From JAMQPK01 sp963761975 (GTDB lineage: Bacteria > Acidobacteriota > Vicinamibacteria > Vicinamibacterales > JAMQPK01): DNA of 64,000 nucleotides. Location of the stretch: NCBI GenBank assembly GCA_963761975.1, contig CAVXIR010000007.1, positions 744,001 to 808,000 on the forward strand. The letters run 5' to 3'. The notes under the pieces are model-generated. The model did not search any database. It was not told the origin of the DNA and was given only the letters and a program-made list of their open reading frames with translations. The position numbers and the translations under genes were made by a program. Shown here piece by piece: positions 52,148-62,074 of the stretch (position 1 is the stretch's first letter; every line of letters begins with the position of its first letter).

Positions 52148-52729
52148 CTAGAACGACACAGTGACGTTCACTCCTCGCCGGCGCGAACGCTGAGGGGCTA
52201 CTCCGTTCATCGTTGTCCCAGTGGAGCGGGCATCGAACCTAAAGGGCGGTTTCGATTGTGCCGAGTCGATCGCCCAGCCAGTTAGCGCGCCAATCCCCGT
52301 GAAGAGCGCCCCCATCCCGAGATACTGGGGAGCCCATTCATCGACTTCGTTCGCATCGACCGCCAGCGCCCAGACGAACATCGAGAGCACGACTGCGCCA
52401 CCGATCGAAGCGCCGAGGAGCGTACCATTGCGTGGAGAGTCGCTCCTCCGTTCCAGGGACTCTATGGCGTTGAGCGGGACCGTGATATTCAGGCGAGGGC
52501 GTTTCCCCTGATCGACCCGGACGTCGATGTCGGTGTCCCCGACGCGTACCACCTGCCCGTGCACGGACTCCCCACTGGTCTCGACGATTGAGACGACATC
52601 GCCACGGCTCAGTTCCCGACGCAACTCGTCCAGTGTGGCGAAGTGCGCCTGAGCGCGCGCTGGCGTTGTCCCAAGGAAAACGAGCAGGACGTTCAATGCC
52701 GCTCCTGCAAGCGGTGTCGGCCGAATCAT
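52148..52729 (-). CDS. secreted or membrane protein of unknown function
   Basis: From the ATG at 52729 (AAGGAAGG upstream) the protein is 193 residues: a signal peptide (about 1-26, ending near TTPARAQ), a region LRRELSRGDVVSIVETSGESVHGQVVRVGDTDIDVRVDQ that resembles an SH3-like or LSm-like small barrel, and two hydrophobic segments (LLGASIGGAVVLSMFVWALAV and LGMGALFTGIGALTGWAI) before a tail. The topology suggests an envelope protein. No function is known to me. Confidence 0.65.
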   Translation of the reverse strand: MIRPTPLAGAALNVLLVFLGTTPARAQAHFATLDELRRELSRGDVVSIVETSGESVHGQVVRVGDTDIDVRVDQGKRPRLNITVPLNAIESLERRSDSPRNGTLLGASIGGAVVLSMFVWALAVDANEVDEWAPQYLGMGALFTGIGALTGWAIDSAQSKPPFRFDARSTGTTMNGVAPQRSRRRGVNVTVSF

Positions 52730-52843
52730 AAACACCTTCCTTACAGAGGTATTGCGCAAAGGGCGCAGAAAACGGCTCGTTGCAGGGCGTGAGGCCTGCT
52801 GAATTGTCACGATGCGAAGACCGGCGGGAGATATACTCGCGTG

Positions 52844-54876
52844 ATGCTGGCACGAATCCTTTCCGCCATCCTGCTCGTATTCGTCGCCTCGTCGCCGGCT
52901 GTGGCCGAGGTCGTGCGGATCGAGGTCAAGTCCAGGGTCGACTTAATCGAGCGGGAAGCCGTTCGGCACTGCGGGCCCATACGAAAAGCTGATCGGCCGG
53001 ATCTATTTCGAGGTCGACCCTTCAAACGACGCCGAACAAGATCATTACCGACATCGACAAAGCTCCGAGAAACGCACGCGGCCGCGTCGAGTTCTCGACC
53101 GACTTCTTTCTGATCAAACCGAAGCAGATCGAACACGGCAACGGCACGGTGCTGTACGAGGTCTCCAATCGCGGCGGCAAGGGGATGCTCGGCTTCTACA
53201 ATCACGCGACTGGAAGCCTCGATCCCTCATCCGAGGCGGAAATGGGAGATGGCTTCCTGATGAAGCAGGGCTTCACGCTGCTGTGGGTGGGCTGGCAGTT
53301 CGACCCGCCCGCGCGCGAGGGCCTGGTCCGGGTCTATGCGCCTGTCGCCACAGACAACGGCTAGCCGATCGTGGGCATCGTCCGCAGCGAGGTGATTGTC
53401 GTCGCGGCCGGCGTTCGATGCTTCGCTTGCCGATCGCGAACACGTCGCATATCCGGTGGCCAACCCGGACGATCCGACGAATACGCTGACCGTGCGCGAG
53501 ACGATCGAAGGCCCGCGCCGCTTCATCCCGAGGAGCGAATGGAAATTCGCACGTCTCTCGGACGGTAAGCGGTGCCGGACCCGACGCGCGTCTATCTGGC
53601 CGGCGGCTTCCAGCCGTCGAAGATTTACGAAGTCGTCTACAAGTCGCAGAATCCGCCGGTGGCGGGCGTGGGGCCCGCGGCGGTCCGCGATGCGATTTCT
53701 CACCTGAAGTACGCATCAGCCGATGCACTTGTCGATTCCGGCGCGCTCGATTCAGCGCGCGATTGCATTCGGCGTGTCTCAAAGCGGACGCTTCCTGAGA
53801 ACGTACCTTTATTACGGCTTCAACGAAGACGAGCGTCAGCGCAGGGTGTTCGACGGGGTGATGGCGCACGTTGCCGGCGCCGGCCGCGGCAGCTTCAACC
53901 TGCGCTTCGCTCAGCCGTCGCGCGATGGCCATCCGTTCCTGAACAAGTTCTATCCGACCGACATCTTTCCCTTCACAGACATCGTCCAGACCGACAATCG
54001 GACGGGCGAGAAGGACGGGCTGCTGGTGCGCGTGAAGGGGGAGTCCATCGCCGAAGATCTTCTACACGAACTCATCGTATGAATACTGGGGCCGTGCGGC
54101 GTCGCTGATTCATACGACCGTCGATGGCAAACAGGATGCACCGCTCGCCGATGGCACGCGCATTTACGTGTTCGCCGGCGGTCAGCACGGGCCGGCGGCG
54201 TTCCCGCCGCGGCGAAGTATCGGACAGCAGCTGAATAATCCGAACGACTACCGCTGGTCGATGCGGGCGCTGCTGCTCGCAATGAATCGCTGGATCAAAG
54301 ACGGCGTGGCACCGCCGCCCAGCCGGTATCCGCGGATCGAAGACCAGACGCTGGTGCAGCTTGATTCGCTGAAGTTTCCTACGTTGACGGGTGTCGGCAA
54401 ACCGTCGGAAGTGCACAAGGCCTACCGCGTGTTCTACGGCCTGGACTTCGCAACCAAGGGCATCGTCAGCGTGGATCCGCCAGAGGTGAACGAGTCCTAT
54501 CCGATCCTCGTTCCTCAGGTCGATGCAGACGGCAACGAGCTGGCCGGCGTGAAGATGCCCGAGGTCTCGGTGCCGCTGGCCACCTATACCGGCTGGAACC
54601 TCTTCAATGCCGAATCGGGGCCGACCAACTCTGTTGTCGAGCATGCAAGGCTCGTACATTCCTCTGCCTCGCACTCGCGCCGATCGCGAGCGCACCAACG
54701 ATCCCCGGGCGTCGATCGAAGAGCGCTACGAAAGCCGCGAACACTATCTGGGTCTCGTCTCGGCGGCTGCCAGGGAACTTGTGAAGCAGGGGTACTTGCT
54801 CGAAGATGACGTCGCGACGCTCGTGCGGCGGGCCGACGCGCACTGGAGTAGCGTGACACCCGACGCGTCGCGCTGA
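52844..54876 (+). pseudogene. secreted alpha/beta-hydrolase-domain protein, frame broken
   Basis: Frames switch at least six times between 52844 and 54876, yet read together they give one protein of about 670 residues: signal peptide (MLARILSAILLVFVASSPAVA), FSTDFFLIKPKQIEHGNG, LLWVGWQFDPPAREGLVRVYAPVA, then VRETIEGPRRFIPRSEWKFARL, then the nucleophile elbow FGVSQSGRFLRTYLYYGFNED, YEYWGRAASLIHTT, VFAGGQHGPAAFP (catalytic His region) and a C-terminal domain. Some frame ends coincide with in-frame stops. Catalytic residues survive, so either recent decay or local indel errors. This is the second such cluster in the window. Confidence 0.7.
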
Positions 54877-54902
54877 ACTGGGAACGGCTGCAGAGTAATC
54901 GA

Positions 54903-55898
54903 GTGCCTTTCAAATCCATCAGCTCGCGACACGTCGTTGGCATGGCCCGCGCGTGGGGCCGGATTCTGACCGGTCACCAGCCGAACCTGTCGATCGAAAT
55001 CACTCGAGAATGCCCACTATCCTGTCCCGGATGTTATGCATACGGCAGCGACCATCTGGGCGGCGAAGTGACGCTTCGAGATGTGCGTGATTACAAGGGG
55101 CAAGAGCTAGTGGATGGCGTACTCGGACTCGTCAGGAAATATCGACCGCTTCACGTCTCGATTGTCGGCGGTGAGCCCCTGGTTCGATACCGCGAGCTCG
55201 CTCAGCTTCTTCCAAAGTTAGTGGGGCAGGGGATTTACACGCAGCTCGTGACGAGCGCCGTGCGACCCATTCCCATAGAGTGGGCCCAGCTTCCTCGGCT
55301 GCAAATTGTCGTCTCGATTGACGGCCTGCAGCCAGAGCACGATGCGCGCCGCAAGCCCGCCACCTACGATCGTATTCAGAAACACATTGAGGGCCACAGC
55401 GTCACCGTTCACTGTACGGTTACGCGACAGCAAGTACGCCGAGCGGGATATCTCGAGGAGTTCGTGAAATTGTGGTCGGCGAACACGGCCGTTTCGCAAA
55501 TCTGGATCAGCTTGTACACACCTCAGGTTGGCGAGCTGTCGGCAGAGCGTTTGACGCCATCAGACCGTCGCAGTGTCATTAGCGACCTCCTACAGCTCCG
55601 AAGGAAGTACCCCAAGCTGCGCATGCCCGATGGCATGATTCAATCCTACGCCGAACCTCCGCATTCGCCGGACGATTGCATCTTCGCAATGACGACGGCG
55701 TGTATCTCCGCGGATCTCGAGACGAAAATCACACCGTGTCAGTTTGGCGGGAAGCCGGACTGTGCCAATTGTGGCTGCATCGCGTCGGCGGCACTCACAG
55801 CGGTGGCCCGCCATACTCTGCCCGGTGGGCTCCGCGTTGGAACCATCTTCGAACAGTCGAAGCGAGTCGGCGATCAGATCGCACGGGCGCGACGGTAG
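54903..55898 (+). CDS. radical SAM protein
   Basis: The 331-residue protein starts at GTG 54903 and has the radical SAM cluster motif ECPLSCPGC (Cys37, Cys41, Cys44, spacing CX3CX2C), then GGEVTLRDVRD, SIVGGEPLVRYREL and VVSIDGLQPEH. The C-terminal part has several Cys (DDCIFAMTTACIS, then ITPCQFGGKPDCANCGC) suggesting a second iron-sulfur site of the SPASM or twitch kind. It resembles HpnH-like and peptide-modifying enzymes; the reaction is not readable. No precursor peptide is evident nearby. Confidence 0.8.
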   Translation: MPFKSISSRHVVGMARAWGRILTGHQPNLSIEITRECPLSCPGCYAYGSDHLGGEVTLRDVRDYKGQELVDGVLGLVRKYRPLHVSIVGGEPLVRYRELAQLLPKLVGQGIYTQLVTSAVRPIPIEWAQLPRLQIVVSIDGLQPEHDARRKPATYDRIQKHIEGHSVTVHCTVTRQQVRRAGYLEEFVKLWSANTAVSQIWISLYTPQVGELSAERLTPSDRRSVISDLLQLRRKYPKLRMPDGMIQSYAEPPHSPDDCIFAMTTACISADLETKITPCQFGGKPDCANCGCIASAALTAVARHTLPGGLRVGTIFEQSKRVGDQIARARR

Positions 55899-56099
55899 GA
55901 GCGGGGGCATCCTCTGATGAGCGAGATCGGAGGCAGCGACGCATCGCGGGTCTCTGGAGAGAGTTGCGGTATACTCTATAGACCGCTTTCCTGAGGCTCT
56001 GCCGGTGCTCGCATTCTGCGGGTTACGTCTCCAGACACTCACCAAAGCAACTCGAGCGTCCCGCGGCCGCTCGGCGGCATCACCGCCACAGGAGTCTTC

Positions 56100-56318
56100 A
56101 TGGCCACTATGTCTGAGCTCAACGCCGAGTATCAACTATTGAAAGCCACGCATGAACGACTCGTCGAAGAACGCGCCACTCTAGAGCGTGAAGCGGCCGA
56201 CGGTGCAGCGTTTCAGGACCTTGCACATCGCACGCGTCGTTATATCAACGAGCTGGATACATACACGGTGAAGTTGCAGACCCGCCGGCGGGAGTTGAAT
56301 CGTCAGCCAGTCCGGTAG
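56100..56318 (+). CDS. small coiled-coil protein
   Basis: A 72-residue protein, very rich in Glu, Leu, Arg and Ala (NAEYQLLKATHERLVEERATLEREAAD..), predicted as a continuous coiled coil. CAGGAG lies six bases before the ATG. About 130 bp upstream, TATACT at 55970-55975 might be a -10 box, but no -35 is clear. The function is unknown; such small helical proteins may be scaffold or regulator subunits. Confidence 0.6.
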   Translation: MATMSELNAEYQLLKATHERLVEERATLEREAADGAAFQDLAHRTRRYINELDTYTVKLQTRRRELNRQPVR

Positions 56319-56526
56319 CCCGCACGGTCAGGGCGAGGTGCTGGGATCGCTACGCCACTCGATGCACCTGCTTTCTTGAGCCTGCGGCCGCGGCCTGCCT
56401 GACGCCGCAAACCGAGCCGCACGCCACGCTTTCCCTTGCTTCAAAACAACGATCAGGTAGGGCTCAACTTTAGTTGAGCCACACGGTGTCGACGTTGACG
56501 CGCCATGATCGCACGACGCCGGGACG

Positions 56527-58131
56527 TCACATGCGCCGCACGGCGCTGAACTGGTGAAATGGCTGTAGATTGTCGAGGCGCTCTTCCGGCTCGTCCATCT
56601 TCCAGCTGAACATCCGGCCCTCGATCCGGTCCTCGGTGAAATCGATGATCGAAAAGCCGTTCTTCTCGAGCGGATTCAGCCCGGCATCGAGCTCGATGCC
56701 GGTGGGCGTGCGGGGCGGCGTCCCGCGCCACGCCGACGGCCACGCTTTAGGGCCGGTGCTGATCGGCCCGGTCAGCACGGAGACGACGGGATTGCGCCGG
56801 AAGTCGAGGTTGCCGTAACGCTGGATGCGCCCTTCGCCGAGCGCGTGCAGGTCGCCGCTCAGGAAAAGTGGAATCCCCTGCATGCTCGAGGCGGCTTGCA
56901 GCAGGCGGTTGTGTTGCAGGTTCCATCCCGACTGCCAGAGATATTTCGGCGTGCCGACACCGAGTTGCCCATTCGCCTGAAGAAGGTCCGGGTACCACTC
57001 GCCCCATTTGCCGGCGCTCCAGCCGACCGGCGTTGACGGCAGATTGACGACGTGCCGCGTATCCTGCGTTGCCATTCGTCTCGTCAACCACTGCTCGACC
57101 GTGTCGGGGACGAACCCGCCCGCCGGACCGGTCAACGACATGTAACGCCGGCAGTCGTACATCAGAATTTCCAGCAGCCTGCCGTATCGCAACGTCCCGA
57201 ACGACTCTGACACGCCCGATGCGCGATCTGCGGCTCCGCTCGACGGCAGTCCTTCCGGGCGGCCGGTATCGGGCAGGAATTCGGGGTAATACAACCGTTG
57301 CGTCGCCCGCGCGAGCCGAAGCATGAAATCGTCGGGCGGAAACGTCACCATCTGCTCGGTGGCTTCGTCGTTCTCGAAATAGTCGTGATCGTCCTGCACG
57401 AAGAACATCGGCACGGATCGAAAATCGGTGCCGTAGAGATCGCAGATTTGCGGCGTGACGACGAGCTTCAGCTTGCGCTCGTTGTCGGTGCCGATGACCG
57501 GCATGTCGCGGATGAATGGCCCCACCAGCTTCTGCGCTTCGGGCGCATTGCCGAGCATGACCGATCCCACCGGCGAGCGCAGATCCCAGTAGACATGATC
57601 ACCAATCGCGATCACGGCGTTCGGGTTGTGCGACAGACCCGTGAGCAGAAGTTTCCGCCGGTTGGCGATTGATACCCAGTACGGACGATTGGTCTCGGGA
57701 TTCCATGTGGCCGGGTGCCCGCCCGTGCACGTGAACACGAGCAGCCGAAAGTTCTTCGGCTGCGCGTCGGGATTCGGAAAGGTCGAAATCGGCCATGGAT
57801 CGCAGAGGGGCCGGCGAGCAGCGTCTTCGAGAACCAGTTGATAGGTTCGCTCCGGTTGCAGTCCGCGCAGATCGAAGGCATAGAACTGGTCGTCGGTGTC
57901 GAGCGGCACGCCTGATGTCCTGAGGGAGCCCGCACGCAGGGCCGGCGGTGCCGCGAGTCGACGAATGAAGCTGGCCTTCAGCAGCAGGCGATTGTGGCTG
58001 ACCCCGGGAAGCAGATGTCGAACGTCGCCGGCGTTCCATTTCTTTTCCTGAGCGCGACCCGTGATCACCAACGCTGCTGCTCCGGAAATCGTTGTGGCCA
58101 GCCACTCGCGGCGCGAAAGGGGCGTTGACAT
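56527..58131 (-). CDS. Tat-exported PhoD-like phosphatase (metallophosphatase)
   Basis: The 534-residue protein has a twin-arginine signal (LSRREWLATTISGAAAL), an N-terminal fibronectin-like domain (about 35-130) and a metallophosphatase domain with RLLVFTCTGG, AIGDHVYWDLRS, FFVQDDHDYFEND and FLSGDLHALGEG, the metal-binding set of PhoD. PhoD enzymes cleave phosphodiesters with calcium and iron. Together with the PhoX-like and acid phosphatases in this window, it suggests a phosphate-scavenging lifestyle. Complete. Confidence 0.85.
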   Translation of the reverse strand: MSTPLSRREWLATTISGAAALVITGRAQEKKWNAGDVRHLLPGVSHNRLLLKASFIRRLAAPPALRAGSLRTSGVPLDTDDQFYAFDLRGLQPERTYQLVLEDAARRPLCDPWPISTFPNPDAQPKNFRLLVFTCTGGHPATWNPETNRPYWVSIANRRKLLLTGLSHNPNAVIAIGDHVYWDLRSPVGSVMLGNAPEAQKLVGPFIRDMPVIGTDNERKLKLVVTPQICDLYGTDFRSVPMFFVQDDHDYFENDEATEQMVTFPPDDFMLRLARATQRLYYPEFLPDTGRPEGLPSSGAADRASGVSESFGTLRYGRLLEILMYDCRRYMSLTGPAGGFVPDTVEQWLTRRMATQDTRHVVNLPSTPVGWSAGKWGEWYPDLLQANGQLGVGTPKYLWQSGWNLQHNRLLQAASSMQGIPLFLSGDLHALGEGRIQRYGNLDFRRNPVVSVLTGPISTGPKAWPSAWRGTPPRTPTGIELDAGLNPLEKNGFSIIDFTEDRIEGRMFSWKMDEPEERLDNLQPFHQFSAVRRM

Positions 58132-58221
58132 GAGCGGTTCATATCAGGTTGGCGCGCTGGAGTAAAGACCTGTCGGGATGTCAGGAATCAGCGAAGCGGC
58201 ACTAAGATCGATTGCTTCTGA

Positions 58222-59655
58222 ATGACACGTCGCCAGTTGTGGGTGTCCGTCCTCATCGGTTCGGCGCTGTCGCTCGTCGGCGCGAACCGCATCGCCAATC
58301 AGCAGCTCATCATCGGATCGCCAGAGGGTGGCTGGTTCACGGGATACGTCGGCGGCTTCAACAGCCGTGCACTCGAGCCCTTTCTCATTGCGAGCGCATT
58401 GGCCGCGGCCGGTGTGGCGGCATCCTGGCCATGGTTTCGCCGTCTGTCGGACGATGACCGAGGTGGCGTCGTTCCCGCCTCCGCTCCGGCCGGAGCTACG
58501 GCGGGCAAGCCTGCCCAGGAATGGGCGCTGATTCTTGCGTGGTGTTTGCTGGCGGTCGGCATTCAGGGCTACCTCCGGTCGGTGACGCCGTATCCGCTCG
58601 GCGCGATGTTCGCGAGCGACATCTCGAACTCGTTCTATAGCGTCGCTTTGAAATTCGATTCCGGGTCAATCCTCGGTGACTTTGAGCAACTGCGGCGGTC
58701 GTGGGTTCTTCACGCACAAAGCAATTTACCTGGAAAGCTCCTGCTGGTGCGGGCGCTCATCGACACCATTTCTACGCGCGCGGACGTTGTGGCATGGACC
58801 ATCGTGGTCATCTCGAATCTCGGCGGCGTGCTGCTCTATATCTTCGTCCGCGGACTGTTCGCCGATCGTTTCATCGCAGGTCTCAGCCTGATTCTGTATC
58901 TCTTCACGCCGGCGAAGTTCTACTTTTTCCCGCTTCTCAACACAGTCACTCCGGTGGTGGTCTTCGCGTGTGCCTGCCTGCTGCTGCGATGGCTCCACAC
59001 GGGCAGGATGCTCTACGCGGCGTGGCTAGGGATTGCGACGTATGGACTGATTCTGTTCGAGCCGACCGCCCTCATCGTCGGCGTGCTGTTTGGCGTACTT
59101 CTGGTGCACGCAATCGTCAGCGGCCGCATTGTCCTGCGCACTGCCGTCCTGCAGGTTGTGGTGGGATTCCTGGCTTTCGCCGCGACGTATCTCGCGATGA
59201 GGGTGTGGTTCGACTTCGACTTGATCAGCGCGTTTCGCAGCGTGGCGGCCGATGCCGTCGCCTTCAACGCGGATGCGAAGCGCCCGTACGGTATCTGGGT
59301 TCGTCAGAACATCGTCGATTTTCTCTTTGGTGTCGGCTTGTGCCAGATAGTGCTGTTCGTGCCGGCGCTGGCAGACGGCGTGGCCCGACTAAAAGATGAC
59401 CGGCGATCGCCTGCAGCGGTCGCCATCGTGCTGATATGCGCGGCGAATCTAGCGATGGTAAGCGTTGCAGACGCCATCGGCGTCAACAGGGGAGAGGTAC
59501 TCCGTCTCTGGATTTTCCTCGCGTGCTTCTGGCAAATCCCCGCGGCATATGTCTGCCGCCGGCTCGAAAGCTCCATGGCCGTTACAGTGGTGCTCGTCAC
59601 CACGCTGCTTCAAAACGCGCTGGGGACGGCGATGTTGGCATTTGTGGTGCCGTGA
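58222..59655 (+). CDS. polytopic membrane protein, GT-C/PMT-like shape
   Basis: The 477-residue protein has about ten membrane helices. An extracytoplasmic loop after the third holds FASDISNSFYSVALKFDSGSILGDF and SNLPGKLLLV, a layout like dolichyl-phosphate-mannose or related GT-C transferases (acidic loop before a helix, then P-G-K), but no family signature is certain. No signal or soluble domain is present. The function may be lipid-linked glycosyl transfer; confidence in that is low. Confidence 0.55.
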   Translation: MTRRQLWVSVLIGSALSLVGANRIANQQLIIGSPEGGWFTGYVGGFNSRALEPFLIASALAAAGVAASWPWFRRLSDDDRGGVVPASAPAGATAGKPAQEWALILAWCLLAVGIQGYLRSVTPYPLGAMFASDISNSFYSVALKFDSGSILGDFEQLRRSWVLHAQSNLPGKLLLVRALIDTISTRADVVAWTIVVISNLGGVLLYIFVRGLFADRFIAGLSLILYLFTPAKFYFFPLLNTVTPVVVFACACLLLRWLHTGRMLYAAWLGIATYGLILFEPTALIVGVLFGVLLVHAIVSGRIVLRTAVLQVVVGFLAFAATYLAMRVWFDFDLISAFRSVAADAVAFNADAKRPYGIWVRQNIVDFLFGVGLCQIVLFVPALADGVARLKDDRRSPAAVAIVLICAANLAMVSVADAIGVNRGEVLRLWIFLACFWQIPAAYVCRRLESSMAVTVVLVTTLLQNALGTAMLAFVVP

Positions 59656-59675
59656 CGTGACGCGATTTTCAAGTG

Positions 59676-60749
59676 TCACGAGGGGCGGTACTGGCCGACC
59701 TCGGACGGGGGAATCTTGAGCGCTTTGTATACCTCGGCGAAGGCACGGGTGACTTTTTCACCAGAGCCCCGTGCCGGCCTTGCATCGAGGCTAAAGACAC
59801 CCGCTACCGCTTTTGCCGCGCCGGGGTTCGCCTCTGCAATAAGCGGCTCAATTACCCGGAAGTACGTCCACCCTTCGGCCTGGAAAACACGAGCATCGTC
59901 CGTCTTGCCTTCGACAAGGGCGGCGTCCATATTCGCTGAATATTTGATCGCCGATTGGATGTAGGTGATCGTGATGTTGCGAACCACTTCGTCCCGCGCC
60001 TTCGCCGCCCCCGAGTGATCCCTCTTCTGCAGCGCCTTGAGTCCCTGCTGCATCGCAGCAAGGATTCCGGCATTGACGGCGGAAGCCGTTCCAAACTCCC
60101 GGCCGCGCTCATCGGCTGTCGCATAGGGGGCACATTCAGGCTTCTCTCCGTGGTAGTAAGCGCGGGCCTCGTCCCAGTTGTGCGGCGCACCTGTGTCAGC
60201 CGCGAAGTCGCTCTTGAGCGCCTTGTCAACTGCGGCATCGAGCTCATGGAAAGTCCAGGCGACGAGTACCTGGTCGTGCGCCGCTTTCTGGACGCCCTGC
60301 CGCCGAACGAGATCCGCCTCGCCCGCGAAGACGCTGCCCCCGATGGCGGCATTGGCGAAGACATCGAGCCACCCTGAACCCAGATGCCGCTCGTAGCGAC
60401 CGAGCAGATGCTCCGTCGAGCGTGCGGCACGCGCAAACGTGCCAAGCGTTCGCATCGACCCGTTACCCTCAGTGGAGTGCCTGCCGTCACGATAGATGCT
60501 GCCGATGGTCACGAAATCGATCGGCCTCGCGTCGAGCAGAGTGTTGATGGCGCACACGTCTGCGGACATCCTGGCATGCTGACTGACGTCCGAGACAGGT
60601 TGATAGCCGCCGAGTGCGCCGCTTACTTTTGCAGACGATTGAGAAGGCGTGCCTCGGGTTTGCCCAGCGCTTGCCGTTGTCTTTGTTCTCTCGTGGTTCC
60701 AGCCTCCGATCAGAAAGGCGAGAGCTATAGCAGCCGCAGTCCTTCTCAT
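59676..60749 (-). CDS. FEA1-like periplasmic protein
   Basis: The 357-residue protein has a signal peptide (about 1-17) and a helical domain with DAAVDKALKSDF, HNWDEARAYYHGEKPECAPYATADERG, TYIQSAIKYSANMD and WTYFRVIEPLIAEANP. The mix of HNWDEA and VAWTFHELDAA matches the FEA1 family of low-iron-induced periplasmic proteins. It is divergent from the porin gene, with 178 bp between starts, an arrangement that suggests joint regulation and uptake of iron or another metal. The identity is probable rather than certain. Confidence 0.6.
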   Translation of the reverse strand: MRRTAAAIALAFLIGGWNHERTKTTASAGQTRGTPSQSSAKVSGALGGYQPVSDVSQHARMSADVCAINTLLDARPIDFVTIGSIYRDGRHSTEGNGSMRTLGTFARAARSTEHLLGRYERHLGSGWLDVFANAAIGGSVFAGEADLVRRQGVQKAAHDQVLVAWTFHELDAAVDKALKSDFAADTGAPHNWDEARAYYHGEKPECAPYATADERGREFGTASAVNAGILAAMQQGLKALQKRDHSGAAKARDEVVRNITITYIQSAIKYSANMDAALVEGKTDDARVFQAEGWTYFRVIEPLIAEANPGAAKAVAGVFSLDARPARGSGEKVTRAFAEVYKALKIPPSEVGQYRPS

Positions 60750-60927
60750 GGTGTCCTCCGGTCTCGATCGCCCAGGATCGGAACATTAAGCGCTCTCTGC
60801 CACGCTATCTACTCCCCATAAGGCGTAATCCAATGACCTAACCCAGTCGCCGACGTGAAGCGTGGATGAAGCATTCGCGTGTTTCCGGTTCACAGTCTCT
60901 TCATGGGTAATGTGAAAAATATGATGA

Positions 60928-61995
60928 ATGGTGAATGTGCACCGAAGCGCTTTCTGCCTCGTGCTGTTCGGCCTCATCCTCATCCAGGGGGATCGGGCCG
61001 CGAAGGCGCAGGAGATTCGACCGGCACGACCGGAAACACAAACAGTTTTCGGCGATATCACGTTCAGCGGCCTGCTGCAGGCCTGGTATCTCAGCGGTAG
61101 TGGAGACTTCCACGATACGTTCAAGCTCCGGCGCTCAGAGCTGAAGCTGACAGGCGTCGTTTCACCCGAGGTGAAGTGGACCCTGATGGTGGACCCGGCG
61201 AAGGTGCTGTCGATCATAAGTGCTCCAGCAGGACGCCGGGATGATAACGTCGTGACCGGCATGGTGCAGGATGCGTTCATCACGCTGAGCCTCAACCAGC
61301 GACTGAATGTGAATGTCGGGCAATTCAAGGTTCCTCTGAGCCTCGAGGGCTTGCAGTCGTCGGCGGCTCTCGATACCGAACGCGCGCTCTTCATCTCCGA
61401 TCGCGCCCGCGGTGGTGCGTACGGAGACATCCGTAACGTCGGCGTGATGGCGCACGGCGCGCTCACCGATCGCCTCGACTATCAGGTCGGCTTTTTCGAT
61501 GGCAGCGGGGACACACCGGATGACGGCATCAACTACGATCAGAAGGCCATTGCGGCTCGGCTGAACTATCGGCCGCGCGCGCTTCCGGGCGTGCAGGTAG
61601 GTACCTCCCGCGTGGTGGGGACCTCCGCCGTTGCGATGGCGCGGCGGAACCGGCTCGGTGCCGAGTTGCTCTACGTCAGGGGGCCGCTGACCCTGAAAAC
61701 TGAGTACATGACCGGCCAGGACGGCGTGCTCGAGCGTGAGGGCCACTACGCTCATGTCGCCTACAAGCTCACGCCCAGGTGGGAAGCCATCCTGCGCTAC
61801 GACACATGGGACCCGGACAGGCACCTGGAGACGACGCCCGCCAGCGTGACTGAGCGCGACTATATCGCCGGGTTCAATTACCTCGTCGATGGCACGCACG
61901 TAAAGGCGCAGTTCAACTGCGTGCGCAAGACATTCCAAGACGAGATTATCAACCCCTTCTATGTCGGCGCGATGCGTCTGCAGTTTGTTTGGTAG
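60928..61995 (+). CDS. porin, phosphate-selective porin O/P-like
   Basis: The 355-residue protein has a signal peptide (about 1-27) and the barrel pattern of porin O/P: FGDITFSGLLQAWYLS, LRRSELKLTGVVSPEVKWTLMVDPAK, LNVNVGQFKVPLSLEGLQSS, RDIGVM-like RNVGVMAHGALTDRLDYQVGFFDGSG, and a C-terminal strand ending QFVW with a terminal Trp. The start is uncertain: 60928 or an ATG at 60921 in another frame. The divergent FEA1-like neighbour suggests metal or phosphate uptake. Confidence 0.75.
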   Translation: MVNVHRSAFCLVLFGLILIQGDRAAKAQEIRPARPETQTVFGDITFSGLLQAWYLSGSGDFHDTFKLRRSELKLTGVVSPEVKWTLMVDPAKVLSIISAPAGRRDDNVVTGMVQDAFITLSLNQRLNVNVGQFKVPLSLEGLQSSAALDTERALFISDRARGGAYGDIRNVGVMAHGALTDRLDYQVGFFDGSGDTPDDGINYDQKAIAARLNYRPRALPGVQVGTSRVVGTSAVAMARRNRLGAELLYVRGPLTLKTEYMTGQDGVLEREGHYAHVAYKLTPRWEAILRYDTWDPDRHLETTPASVTERDYIAGFNYLVDGTHVKAQFNCVRKTFQDEIINPFYVGAMRLQFVW

Positions 61996-62051
61996 TCAGC
62001 ATCCACTGAAACTCGCCTCGGCCAATATCTATTAGTTGAAAAAGAAGCATG

Positions 62052-62074
62052 TTTGTTCTACTGTGTAGAACAAA
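62052..62074 (+). promoter_or_regulatory. palindromic operator overlapping the PadR start
   Basis: Perfect inverted repeat TTTGTTCTAC - TGT - GTAGAACAAA, ten-base arms and three-base spacer; the last base is the first base of the PadR ATG. A TTGAAA at 62036-62041 with TACTGT at 62059-62064 (spacing 17) could be the promoter, which would place the start of transcription at or near the start codon. PadR-type repressors bind such dyads, so autoregulation is expected. Confidence 0.7.
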
